Of a DNA stretch of 30,016 bases, positions 1-5,362 are shown piece after piece; position 1 is the stretch's first letter, and every line of letters begins with the position of its first letter. Source of the stretch: a virus; IMG/VR virus record IMGVR_UViG_3300025137_000177, positions 1 to 30,016 of that record. The stretch is one strand, 5' to 3'. The notes beneath the pieces were generated by a model. It was not told the origin of the DNA. It was given only the letters and a program-made list of their open reading frames with translations, and searched no databases. Both the position numbers and the translations under genes were made by a program.

Positions 1-497
1 CCAGAATACAAGGTGAACAACAAGGTTGGCTAGACGTTGATGGGATTGACGTTAAAACAATCCATTACATTGATTTCAAAACAGACAAAAAAATGGTCGA
101 TTTAAAAACCAGTTATCCAAAAAGAAATCCAATCAAAAAAGATGGTACTTTCACTTTTAGAATACCAAAACCATTATCTGTTCCAACAAGAAATCAAGTT
201 ATACAACAGGCAGTTTATTGGAAAGCAACAGGATTAAGTCCTGCTGTATTATCTGTAACGCCAGAGGGTTTTAATATTATAACGCCAGAAACAAGCGATT
301 TATTAAAAAAAGATAGCCTTGAATATTATTTTAACTTTATAAGACAGCGTTGGCTTGTAAGGCAGAACCTACTTAAAAATGCAAACGGTTCATGGAATAC
401 TTTGTTTCAATTAGTTGAGCCAGACTTAGATAGAATAAAAGCTTATCATGGAAACGACATTCACAAAATCGCAGAATTACAATGGGGGATAAAATGA
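1..497 (+). CDS. PD-(D/E)XK (RecB/Cas4-like) nuclease, C-terminal part
   Basis: The reading frame is open to the left edge (first full codon at position 3), so the start lies outside the window. The visible part carries the signature of a PD-(D/E)XK nuclease: VDLKTS (D and K being the metal/catalytic residues) near residue 33, and a downstream QAVYW, matching the QxxxY motif of RecB/lambda-exonuclease-like enzymes. Such phage enzymes resect double-stranded DNA 5' to 3' to give single strands for annealing. It is followed within a few bases by a coiled-coil protein, a possible annealing protein and an SSB-like protein, which fits a recombination role. It could instead be a Cas4-like nuclease of unknown role. 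Family confidence is good; the exact substrate is inferred. Confidence 0.75.
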   Translation, partial: RIQGEQQGWLDVDGIDVKTIHYIDFKTDKKMVDLKTSYPKRNPIKKDGTFTFRIPKPLSVPTRNQVIQQAVYWKATGLSPAVLSVTPEGFNIITPETSDLLKKDSLEYYFNFIRQRWLVRQNLLKNANGSWNTLFQLVEPDLDRIKAYHGNDIHKIAELQWGIK

Positions 498-676
498 AAA
501 TAGATGATTATAATGATTTACAGCAACAAATTGATGTTATGACTATTCATCTTAAATCTTTAAATGAAAAGGTTGAAAAGCAAACCATAGAGATAAACAC
601 GTTTGTTAATTTGTTAAATACTCAGCAAAGATTAAAAAGAGAAATCGAAAACATAAGGAATAAAGACTATGAATAG
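494..676 (+). CDS. small coiled-coil protein of the recombination operon
   Basis: I do not recognise this 60-residue protein. It is rich in Leu, Glu, Lys and Gln with heptad-like spacing (for example LKSLNEKVEKQTIEI) and is probably one long helix or coiled coil. An ATG at 482 is in frame, but 494 is preferred: a GGGGG ribosome-binding stretch lies 5 bases upstream, and this ATG overlaps the TGA of the nuclease gene (ATGA), which suggests translational coupling. The 3' end overlaps the next gene by 8 bases. It may be an accessory or dimerisation factor for its neighbours, but nothing in the sequence shows this directly. Confidence 0.65.
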   Translation: MKIDDYNDLQQQIDVMTIHLKSLNEKVEKQTIEINTFVNLLNTQQRLKREIENIRNKDYE

Positions 677-1379
677 AAGGCAAGTTCCAAATCATCTGGT
701 CGAGTTAATTGGTGAAATAGGTATGAATGTTCAAGACGCTACATGGGATTGTCATGGTACGCCTGTCATATATCACGATGCATTAGAGAGATTGGCAGAA
801 CATTTAGGAATTAAATTTTCTCCACCAGTTATCATAGAAAACAACTCAGCAGACAGAATTGTTGCTTTGATGGTTGAAGGTTTTTGCGGTGAGAACCATG
901 CGTGGTCGATTGGTGAATGTAGCCCTGCAAACATTAAAAATGCTTATCCATATGCAATGGCAGAAAAACGTGCAAAGGATAGGGTCACTTTAAAGCTTAT
1001 AGGTGCATCAGGTTTTGTTTATTCAGAAGAAGAAAGCGATGATTTTAAAAATCCTAATCGTTTTGAAAACAAGCAACAGTCACAGCGACAGCCAGAACAA
1101 AAAGAAAAACCTCAAGCGCAAGGTGAAGAACCAGAAGGATTTTCATTTATTAAAGATATAAATTCTGATGAAGATAAAAGAAATTTAGAATCTTACCAAT
1201 TAAAAATACATGAATTTCCTTGGCATATAGACAAGTTTGTTACATATGCCCATGCAAATACATGGTGGAAACATGAAGAAGTTTTCTTGATGGAAATCAA
1301 AGAAAAACATCCTAGAGATTTTTGGATAATTCAAAAACAATTTCGTGAAAAATGGGCAACATTAAAAACAGGAGTGTAA
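669..1379 (+). CDS. possible single-strand annealing / recombination protein
   Basis: The 236-residue protein has a conserved-looking N-terminal domain (about 1-125), a Gln/Glu/Pro-rich linker (about 135-158) and a Trp-rich C-terminal domain (about 160-236). The segment YPYAMAEKRAKDRVTLKLIG (about 93-112) followed by a YSEEE stretch recalls the alanine/arginine-rich helix (AETRAxxRAL type) of ERF/Rad52-like phage annealing proteins. No single residue proves that family, so the call rests on this resemblance and on position between a PD-(D/E)XK nuclease and an SSB-like protein, the usual place for an annealing protein. AAGGA lies 9 bases before the ATG. A different DNA-binding role is possible. 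Confidence 0.45.
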   Translation: MNRRQVPNHLVELIGEIGMNVQDATWDCHGTPVIYHDALERLAEHLGIKFSPPVIIENNSADRIVALMVEGFCGENHAWSIGECSPANIKNAYPYAMAEKRAKDRVTLKLIGASGFVYSEEESDDFKNPNRFENKQQSQRQPEQKEKPQAQGEEPEGFSFIKDINSDEDKRNLESYQLKIHEFPWHIDKFVTYAHANTWWKHEEVFLMEIKEKHPRDFWIIQKQFREKWATLKTGV

Positions 1380-1380
1380 A

Positions 1381-1686
1381 ATGCCAACATATAATAAAAT
1401 CGTAGAAATAACTTTGTTCGAACCAACAGAGAAAAAAGATACATCGCCTATCTGTCAGAATACAACGAAAGTAGGTATTTGGAATAAAGTAACAAAACAA
1501 ATTGATGGGCAACAAATTGTTTTCGATCCAAATAAAAAATATTCCTTTCAAGTTTATGAAAGCCAATATAAAACTGATAGAGGAAAGACTAAATTTAATA
1601 TGCGTATTTCAGAAGTTATCGATGATGGGTCAAGTTATGGTTCTGGGTTTACACCTAATGTAAACAAGTTTGACGCACCGTTTTAA
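1381..1686 (+). CDS. SSB-like small protein with DAPF C-terminal tip
   Basis: This 101-residue protein starts 1 base after the previous stop, with AGGAG 7 bases before the ATG. Its body alternates beta-type segments (VEITLFEP, GIWNKV, KYSFQVYESQ, FNMRISEV), consistent with a small OB-like barrel. It ends in a Gly/Ser/Asn-rich flexible stretch and the terminal residues KFDAPF. SSB proteins end in an acidic tip plus a Pro-Phe pair (DDDIPF type) that recruits partner enzymes; DAPF is a good match to its last part. With the nuclease and the possible annealing protein it would complete a recombination module. The OB fold is inferred, not demonstrated. It is the last gene before a hairpin region. 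Confidence 0.5.
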   Translation: MPTYNKIVEITLFEPTEKKDTSPICQNTTKVGIWNKVTKQIDGQQIVFDPNKKYSFQVYESQYKTDRGKTKFNMRISEVIDDGSSYGSGFTPNVNKFDAPF

Positions 1687-1695
1687 CAGGAATGG

Positions 1696-1733
1696 TGGCT
1701 ATCTTGTGACGAAGGACTAACACAAGATAGCCA
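1696..1733 (+). other. 13-bp perfect hairpin downstream of SSB-like gene
   Basis: TGGCTATCTTGTG (1696-1708) pairs perfectly with CACAAGATAGCCA (1721-1733) around a 12-base loop. On the plus strand it is followed by a run of A, not T, so it is not a standard intrinsic terminator for the recombination operon. It may protect the 3' end, be a processing site, or be part of a structured RNA together with the next hairpin. Confidence 0.6.
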
Positions 1734-1734
1734 T

Positions 1735-1772
1735 AAAAAACCCTACTGCCCGAAAGGTAAAAAGCAGTAGGG
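1735..1772 (-). terminator. intrinsic terminator, minus-strand reading
   Basis: CCCTACTGC (1741-1749) and GCAGTAGGG (1764-1772) form a GC-rich 9-bp stem. Read on the minus strand, the stem is followed at once by TTTTTT (1740-1735), the textbook form of a rho-independent terminator. It would stop leftward late transcripts that pass the terminator at 2057-2092 before they run antisense into the recombination genes. Confidence 0.65.
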
Positions 1773-1820
1773 TCAAGGGATTATCTCTCTTGTCTAATCA
1801 CAATCGAAAGATGATATATT

Positions 1821-2054
1821 ATGAACATATTAGAATTAACAAGTCAAGAGTATAAAGAAGAATTGCAAAGACTTCACAATAATGTGATTTATTTCACAAA
1901 AAAGAAGTGGGCTAGAATACCAGATTGTTATGGTATTAAACAAGAAAAACAAGAAGAAGTGCCTAGTCAATTATTAAAACACAAGAAAAGATTAACAGGT
2001 GTTCACAATAAATATAAAGCAAAAATTAAAAAAGGGAATGATGGAAGATTATAG
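1821..2054 (+). CDS. small basic protein of unknown function
   Basis: I do not recognise this 77-residue protein. It is highly charged, with a Lys-rich C-terminal half (LLKHKKRL, KYKAKIKK) and no membrane segment, so it may bind nucleic acid. The ribosome-binding site is weak (GAAAGATGA 6-14 bases upstream). It lies alone between the two-hairpin region and the convergent terminator at 2057-2092 and is the last rightward gene before the leftward late operon. Confidence 0.55.
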   Translation: MNILELTSQEYKEELQRLHNNVIYFTKKKWARIPDCYGIKQEKQEEVPSQLLKHKKRLTGVHNKYKAKIKKGNDGRL

Positions 2055-2056
2055 TA

Positions 2057-2100
2057 AAAAGAAGCAGGGAAAATTTTAACCCTGCTTCTTTTATTTCTTT
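2057..2100. terminator. bidirectional terminator at the convergence point
   Basis: AAAAGAAGCAGGG (2057-2069) pairs with CCCTGCTTCTTTT (2080-2092) around a 10-base AT loop. The plus strand continues with TTTTATTTCTTT; the minus strand continues with TTTTT. The hairpin can therefore end both the rightward gene finishing at 2054 and the leftward late operon whose last gene finishes at 2103. Confidence 0.85.
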
Positions 2101-2102
2101 AG

Positions 2103-2219
2103 TTATTTTTTCTTTTTCTTATCTTTTTTCTTAGCCATTGTCATTAGTCGTGACATAGAACCTTTGCTTGGCTTTTTCATTACAGCTTTTTTTCCTCTTG
2201 AACTACCGCTACCGTACAT
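2103..2219 (-). CDS. 38-aa Lys-rich miniprotein, last late gene
   Basis: A 38-codon frame starts with an ATG at 2219 and has a good ribosome-binding site (AGGAGAG about 4 bases upstream). It begins MYGSGSSRGKKAVMKKPS and ends in a stretch dominated by Lys (KKKDKKKKK). It follows the gene ending at 2229 by 9 bases and ends 11 bases before the convergent terminator, so it is the promoter-distal gene of the late operon. The start signal and spacing support a real gene. No function is recognised; the charge suggests nucleic-acid binding. Confidence 0.65.
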   Translation of the reverse strand: MYGSGSSRGKKAVMKKPSKGSMSRLMTMAKKKDKKKKK

Positions 2220-2228
2220 TTCACTCTC

Positions 2229-2522
2229 CTATGCTTTTTTCTTGGCTTTGTTGCGCTTGCTTATTGCTCTACCTTTTGCTCTTGCATCGGCTTTGCTACT
2301 TGCACCCCACGCTCTAAGCGCAAGCAATAATCTGGTTGGCTTCCCCTTGCTGTCCCTCTCTGGTCCTTTGTTACCGCCCATTCTTCGCAGAAAAGACCCA
2401 CGCCTTGGATTATCGCCTTTTTTAACAGGTGCTTTTAGATTTGCGCCTGTAGTTCTTTTAAAATGCTCTCTACCAGCCTGATTAAGACCGCCACTAGGGT
2501 TTTGGAATCTTTTAGCTACCAT
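2229..2522 (-). CDS. conserved phage protein, DUF6321-like
   Basis: The 97-residue protein contains GGLNQAGREHFKRTTGANLK near the N-terminus, then a Pro-Val-Lys stretch, SFLRRM, and KGKPTRLLLALRAW. This series matches, as far as I can recall it, a small family frequent in marine phages and cyanophages (DUF6321 type). Its role is unknown to me. It is strongly basic and ends in a Lys-rich tail. The ATG overlaps the 3' end of the lysozyme gene by 11 bases, with GAGAG upstream inside that gene, so the two are probably co-translated. The open frame on the opposite strand here is a shadow. Confidence 0.7.
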   Translation of the reverse strand: MVAKRFQNPSGGLNQAGREHFKRTTGANLKAPVKKGDNPRRGSFLRRMGGNKGPERDSKGKPTRLLLALRAWGASSKADARAKGRAISKRNKAKKKA

Positions 2523-2961
2523 CTATCGCTCTCATTCTATCTGCTAGTCTGTTAGCTCTATTAGGCGTTTGTTTTGCCCACCGACTATCTAACATCTGTA
2601 CCGAAGCTTCTAACCAATTTGAATTTAACACTGCATCCCTCATATTACTGAAAGCACTAAGCCTTGGTCTGCCTAATTGAAAACACATATTAGCAATGAT
2701 TCTTTGTGCTTCTTCTGGGAAGTCATAAAAGTTTGGGTATATTTTTATACAGTCATTTATAACTACTGCAACGTCATGTTCAAAAGCTTCATGCACTCTT
2801 GTTGAACTTACCTCTGTTCCAATAGGTTGACCATATTCGGGGTCATCTTGTGTTATTAAATGACCAATCCCAAATGTCTCATGGTCAAGAGAACATTTAT
2901 AAATTCTATTTATCTTGCCTTCATCGGCTTCTATTTCTAATCTAAGTTTATCTATTTCCAT
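2512..2961 (-). CDS. T4-type lysozyme (GH24 endolysin) with Cys at the Asp20 position
   Basis: The 149-residue protein matches T4 lysozyme along its length: DEG near the N-terminus, TFGIGHLIT (about 29-37), FQLGRPRLSAF and the C-terminal SRWAKQTPNRANRL. It would cut the N-acetylmuramic acid to N-acetylglucosamine bond of peptidoglycan at the end of infection. The catalytic Glu11 equivalent is E14 and the Thr26 equivalent is T29. The residue at the Asp20 position (9 after E14, 6 before T29) is Cys23. No signal peptide is seen, so it should depend on a holin. The ATG at 2961 is chosen over an upstream GTG (3000) because it fits the T4 length and lies just inside the end of the small gene at 2948-3067. 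Confidence 0.9.
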   Translation of the reverse strand: MEIDKLRLEIEADEGKINRIYKCSLDHETFGIGHLITQDDPEYGQPIGTEVSSTRVHEAFEHDVAVVINDCIKIYPNFYDFPEEAQRIIANMCFQLGRPRLSAFSNMRDAVLNSNWLEASVQMLDSRWAKQTPNRANRLADRMRAIDGS

Positions 2962-3067
2962 TTTTCTTAGGTTTCTTTTTGAGTTTTTTAAAATCAGCAC
3001 CAGTAATTTTGTTGCGTGGTTCGGCTACTCTTGCAATTTTCTTTTGTCCAGCAGATAACTTTTTCAT
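2948..3067 (-). CDS. 39-aa basic miniprotein upstream of lysozyme
   Basis: The frame starts with an ATG at 3067, preceded by AAGGA. It encodes MKKLSAGQKKIARVAEPRN, then KITGADFKKL and a Lys-rich end. Its stop overlaps the first codons of the lysozyme gene (start 2961), suggesting translational coupling. The sequence looks like a compact, conserved-type phage protein rather than random reading (ordered charged helix, ITGADF motif), but I cannot assign a function. Confidence 0.65.
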   Translation of the reverse strand: MKKLSAGQKKIARVAEPRNKITGADFKKLKKKPKKNGNR

Positions 3068-3078
3068 TGATTTTCCTT

Positions 3079-3333
3079 TTATGAACGTGGGTTTTTCTTT
3101 TTAGCTGTTCGTGTTCTAGCAAAAGAACGGTTTTTTGACGGATTTTGTACCTTTAGATTACTTCTTCTGTTGTCAGTAGGATTGCCATTCTTATGTGCTA
3201 CATCCATACCTTTTACTTTTACACCACTTTTAACTAGCTTTGCCCTTGCTGAATTACGCGATGCTCTACGTTTTTTCTGGATTTCAGAAGCGTGGTATCG
3301 GTCATACTCTTTACGATAATCGCGCTTTGGCAT
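3079..3333 (-). CDS. HNH-like small phage protein
   Basis: The 84-residue protein has an Arg/Lys-rich N-terminal half and a core DVAHKNGNPTDNRRSNLKV followed by NPSKNRSF. The order Asp-x-x-His ... Asn-x-x-Asp-Asn ... Asn-Leu resembles the second half of an HNH nuclease motif. A first-strand His pair and zinc-binding cysteines are not evident, so activity is uncertain. Small proteins with this pattern are common in phage late regions and are usually annotated as HNH endonucleases. The start overlaps the previous gene (TAATG), and AAGAAG lies upstream. It may nick DNA during packaging, or be an inactive DNA-binding relative. Confidence 0.6.
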   Translation of the reverse strand: MPKRDYRKEYDRYHASEIQKKRRASRNSARAKLVKSGVKVKGMDVAHKNGNPTDNRRSNLKVQNPSKNRSFARTRTAKKKNPRS

Positions 3334-3458
3334 TACTTCTTGCCCTTTTTCTTTAACATCGCAGTTAAAACTTTAGCCTGACCAGCGTGTGATTTAGAAG
3401 CTTTACGCAAACCAGAAGCTACTTTTTTTACTTTTGCTTTTTGTTTTGGATTCATCAT
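3333..3458 (-). CDS. 41-aa Lys-rich miniprotein
   Basis: The frame starts at ATG 3458, overlapping the TGA of the upstream gene (ATGA). A second in-frame ATG follows directly at 3455. Its TAA overlaps the ATG of the HNH-like gene (TAATG). It encodes MMNPKQKAKVKKVASGLRKA, then SKSHAGQAKVLTAM and a Lys-rich end. It is an amphipathic, very basic short helix-forming protein. The double overlap is strong evidence that it is translated; the function is unknown. Confidence 0.65.
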   Translation of the reverse strand: MMNPKQKAKVKKVASGLRKASKSHAGQAKVLTAMLKKKGKK

Positions 3459-3700
3459 TTCTTTTTACTCGCTTTCTTTTTCTTGCCACCTCTAATTAAA
3501 TCAGAATCAGCTTTTCTTGCTCCACCTTTACCAGTAGCAAAACTTCTTACTCGACCAGCCGCCCAAGCATGAGCAGAAACTTTTGGTCTACTGCCACTAG
3601 AATAGTACGCACCTAAACCTCTTTTATAAACCTTGCCTAATGTTGCTGACGATATGCCAGATGATTTAGAATACTTTGCTATTACTGCCGACTTGCTCAT
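3455..3700 (-). CDS. conserved small phage protein, DUF5824-like
   Basis: The 81-residue protein contains YKRGLGAYYSSGSRPKVSAH, then AWAAGRVRSFATGKGGARKAD, and a Lys-rich C-terminus. The YxRGLxAYYSSGSRP...HxWAxxRVxSF...GARKADxDL pattern is familiar from many marine phages (DUF5824 type, from memory). The function of that family is not established to my knowledge. The gene overlaps both neighbours by the ATGA arrangement, and AAAGGA lies at the end of the upstream gene as ribosome-binding site. Confidence 0.7.
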   Translation of the reverse strand: MSKSAVIAKYSKSSGISSATLGKVYKRGLGAYYSSGSRPKVSAHAWAAGRVRSFATGKGGARKADSDLIRGGKKKKASKKK

Positions 3701-3876
3701 CCTTTGCTCCTTTGTTTACTGATTCTGTCCATCATAGCTGGGGTAAGTTTTCCTTGCCTGTAAAGTTTGGCTGTCCTCTTTATCTCCGCTTCTCTTGCCT
3801 TTGGATTCTTTGCTCCACGAACATATTTTTTTGGTACACCAGATTTAGTCTTTGCTACTTTTTTAAATTTTCTCAT
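3697..3876 (-). CDS. 59-aa basic phage protein
   Basis: The frame runs from ATG 3876 to TGA 3697. The ATG overlaps the TGA of the 3TM-holin gene and the TGA overlaps the ATG of the next gene, both as ATGA. It encodes a basic protein with KSGVPKKYVRGAKNPKAREAE and KLYRQGKLTPAMMDRIS. The first segment resembles short proteins seen repeatedly in marine phage lysis/late regions, but I cannot name the family with certainty. A plus-strand frame over this stretch is a shadow. Confidence 0.65.
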   Translation of the reverse strand: MRKFKKVAKTKSGVPKKYVRGAKNPKAREAEIKRTAKLYRQGKLTPAMMDRISKQRSKG

Positions 3877-4238
3877 TTCTTTTTCCCATTCAAAAAGCCT
3901 TCTACTGCACCACCGCCAAAATAAAAACCAAGTATTATAAGCATAGCATAGTTTAAGCTAAACTGTTCCATGACTTGCGTAACTTCATTAGCATTACCCT
4001 TGCCAAGAATAGTCATAGTCAAAGTAAGTATGTAACTAGACAAGAAAACAAACGCGAACATAATGGCTAACACACGTTGAGCTATCTTGAATGGCGCATA
4101 CGCACCAAGTAAATCTGTCTTAGCTTTTGCCTTGACCTGTATTTCTTCTTCTGTGCTTGTATGCATATCATCAATAAGATTCATGCCTTTAGATACAATG
4201 TCACCACTGCCTAAAATAGTTTTGAGTACACCAATCAT
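3873..4238 (-). CDS. GTA-type / 3TM holin family protein
   Basis: The 121-residue protein has an amphipathic N-terminal region with GSGDIVSKGMNLIDDMHTS, a charged middle (TEEEIQVKAKAKTDLL) and two clear hydrophobic segments (about 58-80, VLAIMFAFVFLSSYILTLTM, and about 92-112, YAMLIILGFYFGGGAVEGFL), then a short Lys tail. This layout fits the 'holin of 3TMs' family first described in gene transfer agents. Such proteins sit in the inner membrane and release the lysozyme. AGGA lies 7 bases before the ATG. It lies in the same operon as the lysozyme, which supports a lysis role. A second holin candidate lies at 4701-4862. Confidence 0.7.
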   Translation of the reverse strand: MIGVLKTILGSGDIVSKGMNLIDDMHTSTEEEIQVKAKAKTDLLGAYAPFKIAQRVLAIMFAFVFLSSYILTLTMTILGKGNANEVTQVMEQFSLNYAMLIILGFYFGGGAVEGFLNGKKK

Positions 4239-4248
4239 TAATTAATCC

Positions 4249-4701
4249 TCATGCTATTATTACAATCATTACGCATAGAACAGTTATACCTATAGTCAAA
4301 GCAATACCGCCTAGTTTAATAATCTCGTTGCGTTCTTGAATTTGTCTACGTTTGAGAACACGTTGTCGCTTTTCTTCTTCTTTAGCTTCTTGCATCATCT
4401 TGGCTCTTGAGTTTATGATACTAGCCCAAGTGCCAAAACCAAAACGGTTGTCTATAAGCTGACGCATTTCATCTAGTTCTTCTTCAAGAAGTTTTGCATC
4501 TATAGTAGCTGACGCTACATTTTTTATACTAAATGCATCAGATTTATTTTTATCTTTGTTTACTTGGTCACGACCATTCAGCATATCATCTATGCTACTA
4601 GCAAACGCAGAAACATCTTTAGCTGTGTTAATATTGCTTTTTATAAAGTCTACACTCTGTTTAAATAAAGCTATACCTGTCAGTATTTCACCGACTACCA
4701 T
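4249..4701 (-). CDS. C-terminally anchored phage protein of unknown function
   Basis: The 150-residue protein starts with a weakly hydrophobic helix (MVVGEILTGIALFKQSVDFI), has a long charged helical middle (LLEEELDEMRQLIDNRFGFG, then Lys/Arg/Glu-rich 100-125) and ends in a strongly hydrophobic segment (IALTIGITVLCVMIVIIA) with no tail. It is probably a membrane-anchored coiled coil. Related-looking proteins occur next to the lysis genes of T7-like cyanophages, but I know of no established function; a spanin-like role is only a guess. The ATG at 4701 is preferred over one at 4782 because it has GGAAAG upstream and the earlier segment is the out-of-frame reading of the gene at 4701-4862. Confidence 0.65.
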   Translation of the reverse strand: MVVGEILTGIALFKQSVDFIKSNINTAKDVSAFASSIDDMLNGRDQVNKDKNKSDAFSIKNVASATIDAKLLEEELDEMRQLIDNRFGFGTWASIINSRAKMMQEAKEEEKRQRVLKRRQIQERNEIIKLGGIALTIGITVLCVMIVIIA

Positions 4702-4862
4702 TAATCTTTCCGCTTCATCATTTCGAATATACGCATAGAAGCAAGTACAATACCAAGTATAGCACCAATAAATACAAGCCAAGCGTTAGCACCATCTAGC
4801 CAAACAGGTGCTGTAATAGTTGCTGATGCTACCGAGAAATCTGTTATTGTTTTGCTATCCAT
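4701..4862 (-). CDS. 53-aa one-TM protein, T7 gp17.5-like (class II) holin candidate
   Basis: The frame starts at ATG 4862, overlapping the TAA of the upstream gene (TAATG), and ends at 4701. It encodes MDSKTITDFSVASATITAPV, a stretch with WLDGANAW, one membrane segment (LVFIGAILGIVLASM) and the tail RIFEMMKRKD. The layout of a soluble N-terminus, one central helix and a short Lys-rich C-terminus follows T7 holin gp17.5 (67 aa), which also lies just after the fibre genes. It would permeabilise the inner membrane for the lysozyme. Sequence identity to gp17.5 is not obvious; the call rests on topology and place. Confidence 0.6.
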   Translation of the reverse strand: MDSKTITDFSVASATITAPVWLDGANAWLVFIGAILGIVLASMRIFEMMKRKD

Positions 4863-5353
4863 TAGTCTTCTCTGTCATGCCAGTTATGTATAGGTGCTAT
4901 TTCTGTGCCATCTTTGCCCATATAAAACAGTGCTATGAAACCATCTAGGTCTGATGCATTGGTAATTGCTGTTTCTATATTTGTGCAATCTGTACGAAAC
5001 TTATTGCGTTCTGTAGTTATAGAAGAAGGTATTGCTGTATCTGCTTCTGCCTTACGAGTAATGTACCAATCAGTTGTGGATAACTTTTGGTTGCAGATTG
5101 CTTTGCTTTTAAGTATCCAAGTAGCTTTTAATTCTGCTAAATCTTTGGGTATTAATGTACCATCTGATTGTCTACCACTGTAAAATGTGCTATCAAATGG
5201 TTCTTCGGATGCTGGTGGGTCTTCCCAAGTAATACCAATATTAGCTTTCTCAGAATCACTGTACCTCATCCATACTTGAGGATATTGTGTACCGTCTGTA
5301 CCTATAAAACCTCTACCAGCCTTAATTGTTTTGCCATTGTATTTCCAAGGCAT
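4862..5353 (-). CDS. tail-assembly-chaperone-like protein
   Basis: The 163-residue protein has an N-terminal part with GFIGTDGTQYPQVWMRYSDS and a helical C-terminal part with LKATWILKSKAICNQKLSTT, DWYITRKAEADTAIP, ITTERNKFR and TNASDLDGFIALF. The LxxTDWYxxRKxExxxxIPxxxxxxRxxxR pattern is typical of phage tail-fibre assembly chaperone families (Phage_tail_APC type), which are encoded directly after the fibre they help to fold, as here. AGGAG lies 6 bases before the ATG. It may instead be a minor virion component. It overlaps the holin candidate by one base. Confidence 0.6.
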   Translation of the reverse strand: MPWKYNGKTIKAGRGFIGTDGTQYPQVWMRYSDSEKANIGITWEDPPASEEPFDSTFYSGRQSDGTLIPKDLAELKATWILKSKAICNQKLSTTDWYITRKAEADTAIPSSITTERNKFRTDCTNIETAITNASDLDGFIALFYMGKDGTEIAPIHNWHDRED

Positions 5354-5362
5354 TATATTCTC

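Noticed and set aside
1312-1566. 84-residue frame on the minus strand rich in Phe, Ile, Cys
   Set aside because: It is antisense to the end of the possible annealing gene and the SSB-like gene, has no ribosome-binding site, and its hydrophobicity reflects reverse reading of a Lys/Glu-rich gene.
1790-1818. TTGTCT with GATATA 17 bases on as a plus-strand promoter for the gene at 1821
   Set aside because: Transcription would start inside the gene, leaving no leader or ribosome-binding site.
2164-2481. 105-residue Leu/Pro/Ala-rich frame on the plus strand
   Set aside because: Reverse reading of the basic DUF6321-like gene and the 38-aa gene; no ribosome-binding site and wrong side of the terminator.
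2512-3000. GTG start at 3000 for the lysozyme
   Set aside because: It would add 13 residues absent from T4 lysozyme and overlap the coding part of the small gene at 2948-3067; the ATG at 2961 fits the family.
4249-4782. ATG at 4782 for the anchored protein
   Set aside because: The extra 27 residues (Cys/Trp/Tyr-rich) are the shifted reading of the 53-aa holin candidate gene; the ATG at 4701 has a better ribosome-binding site.
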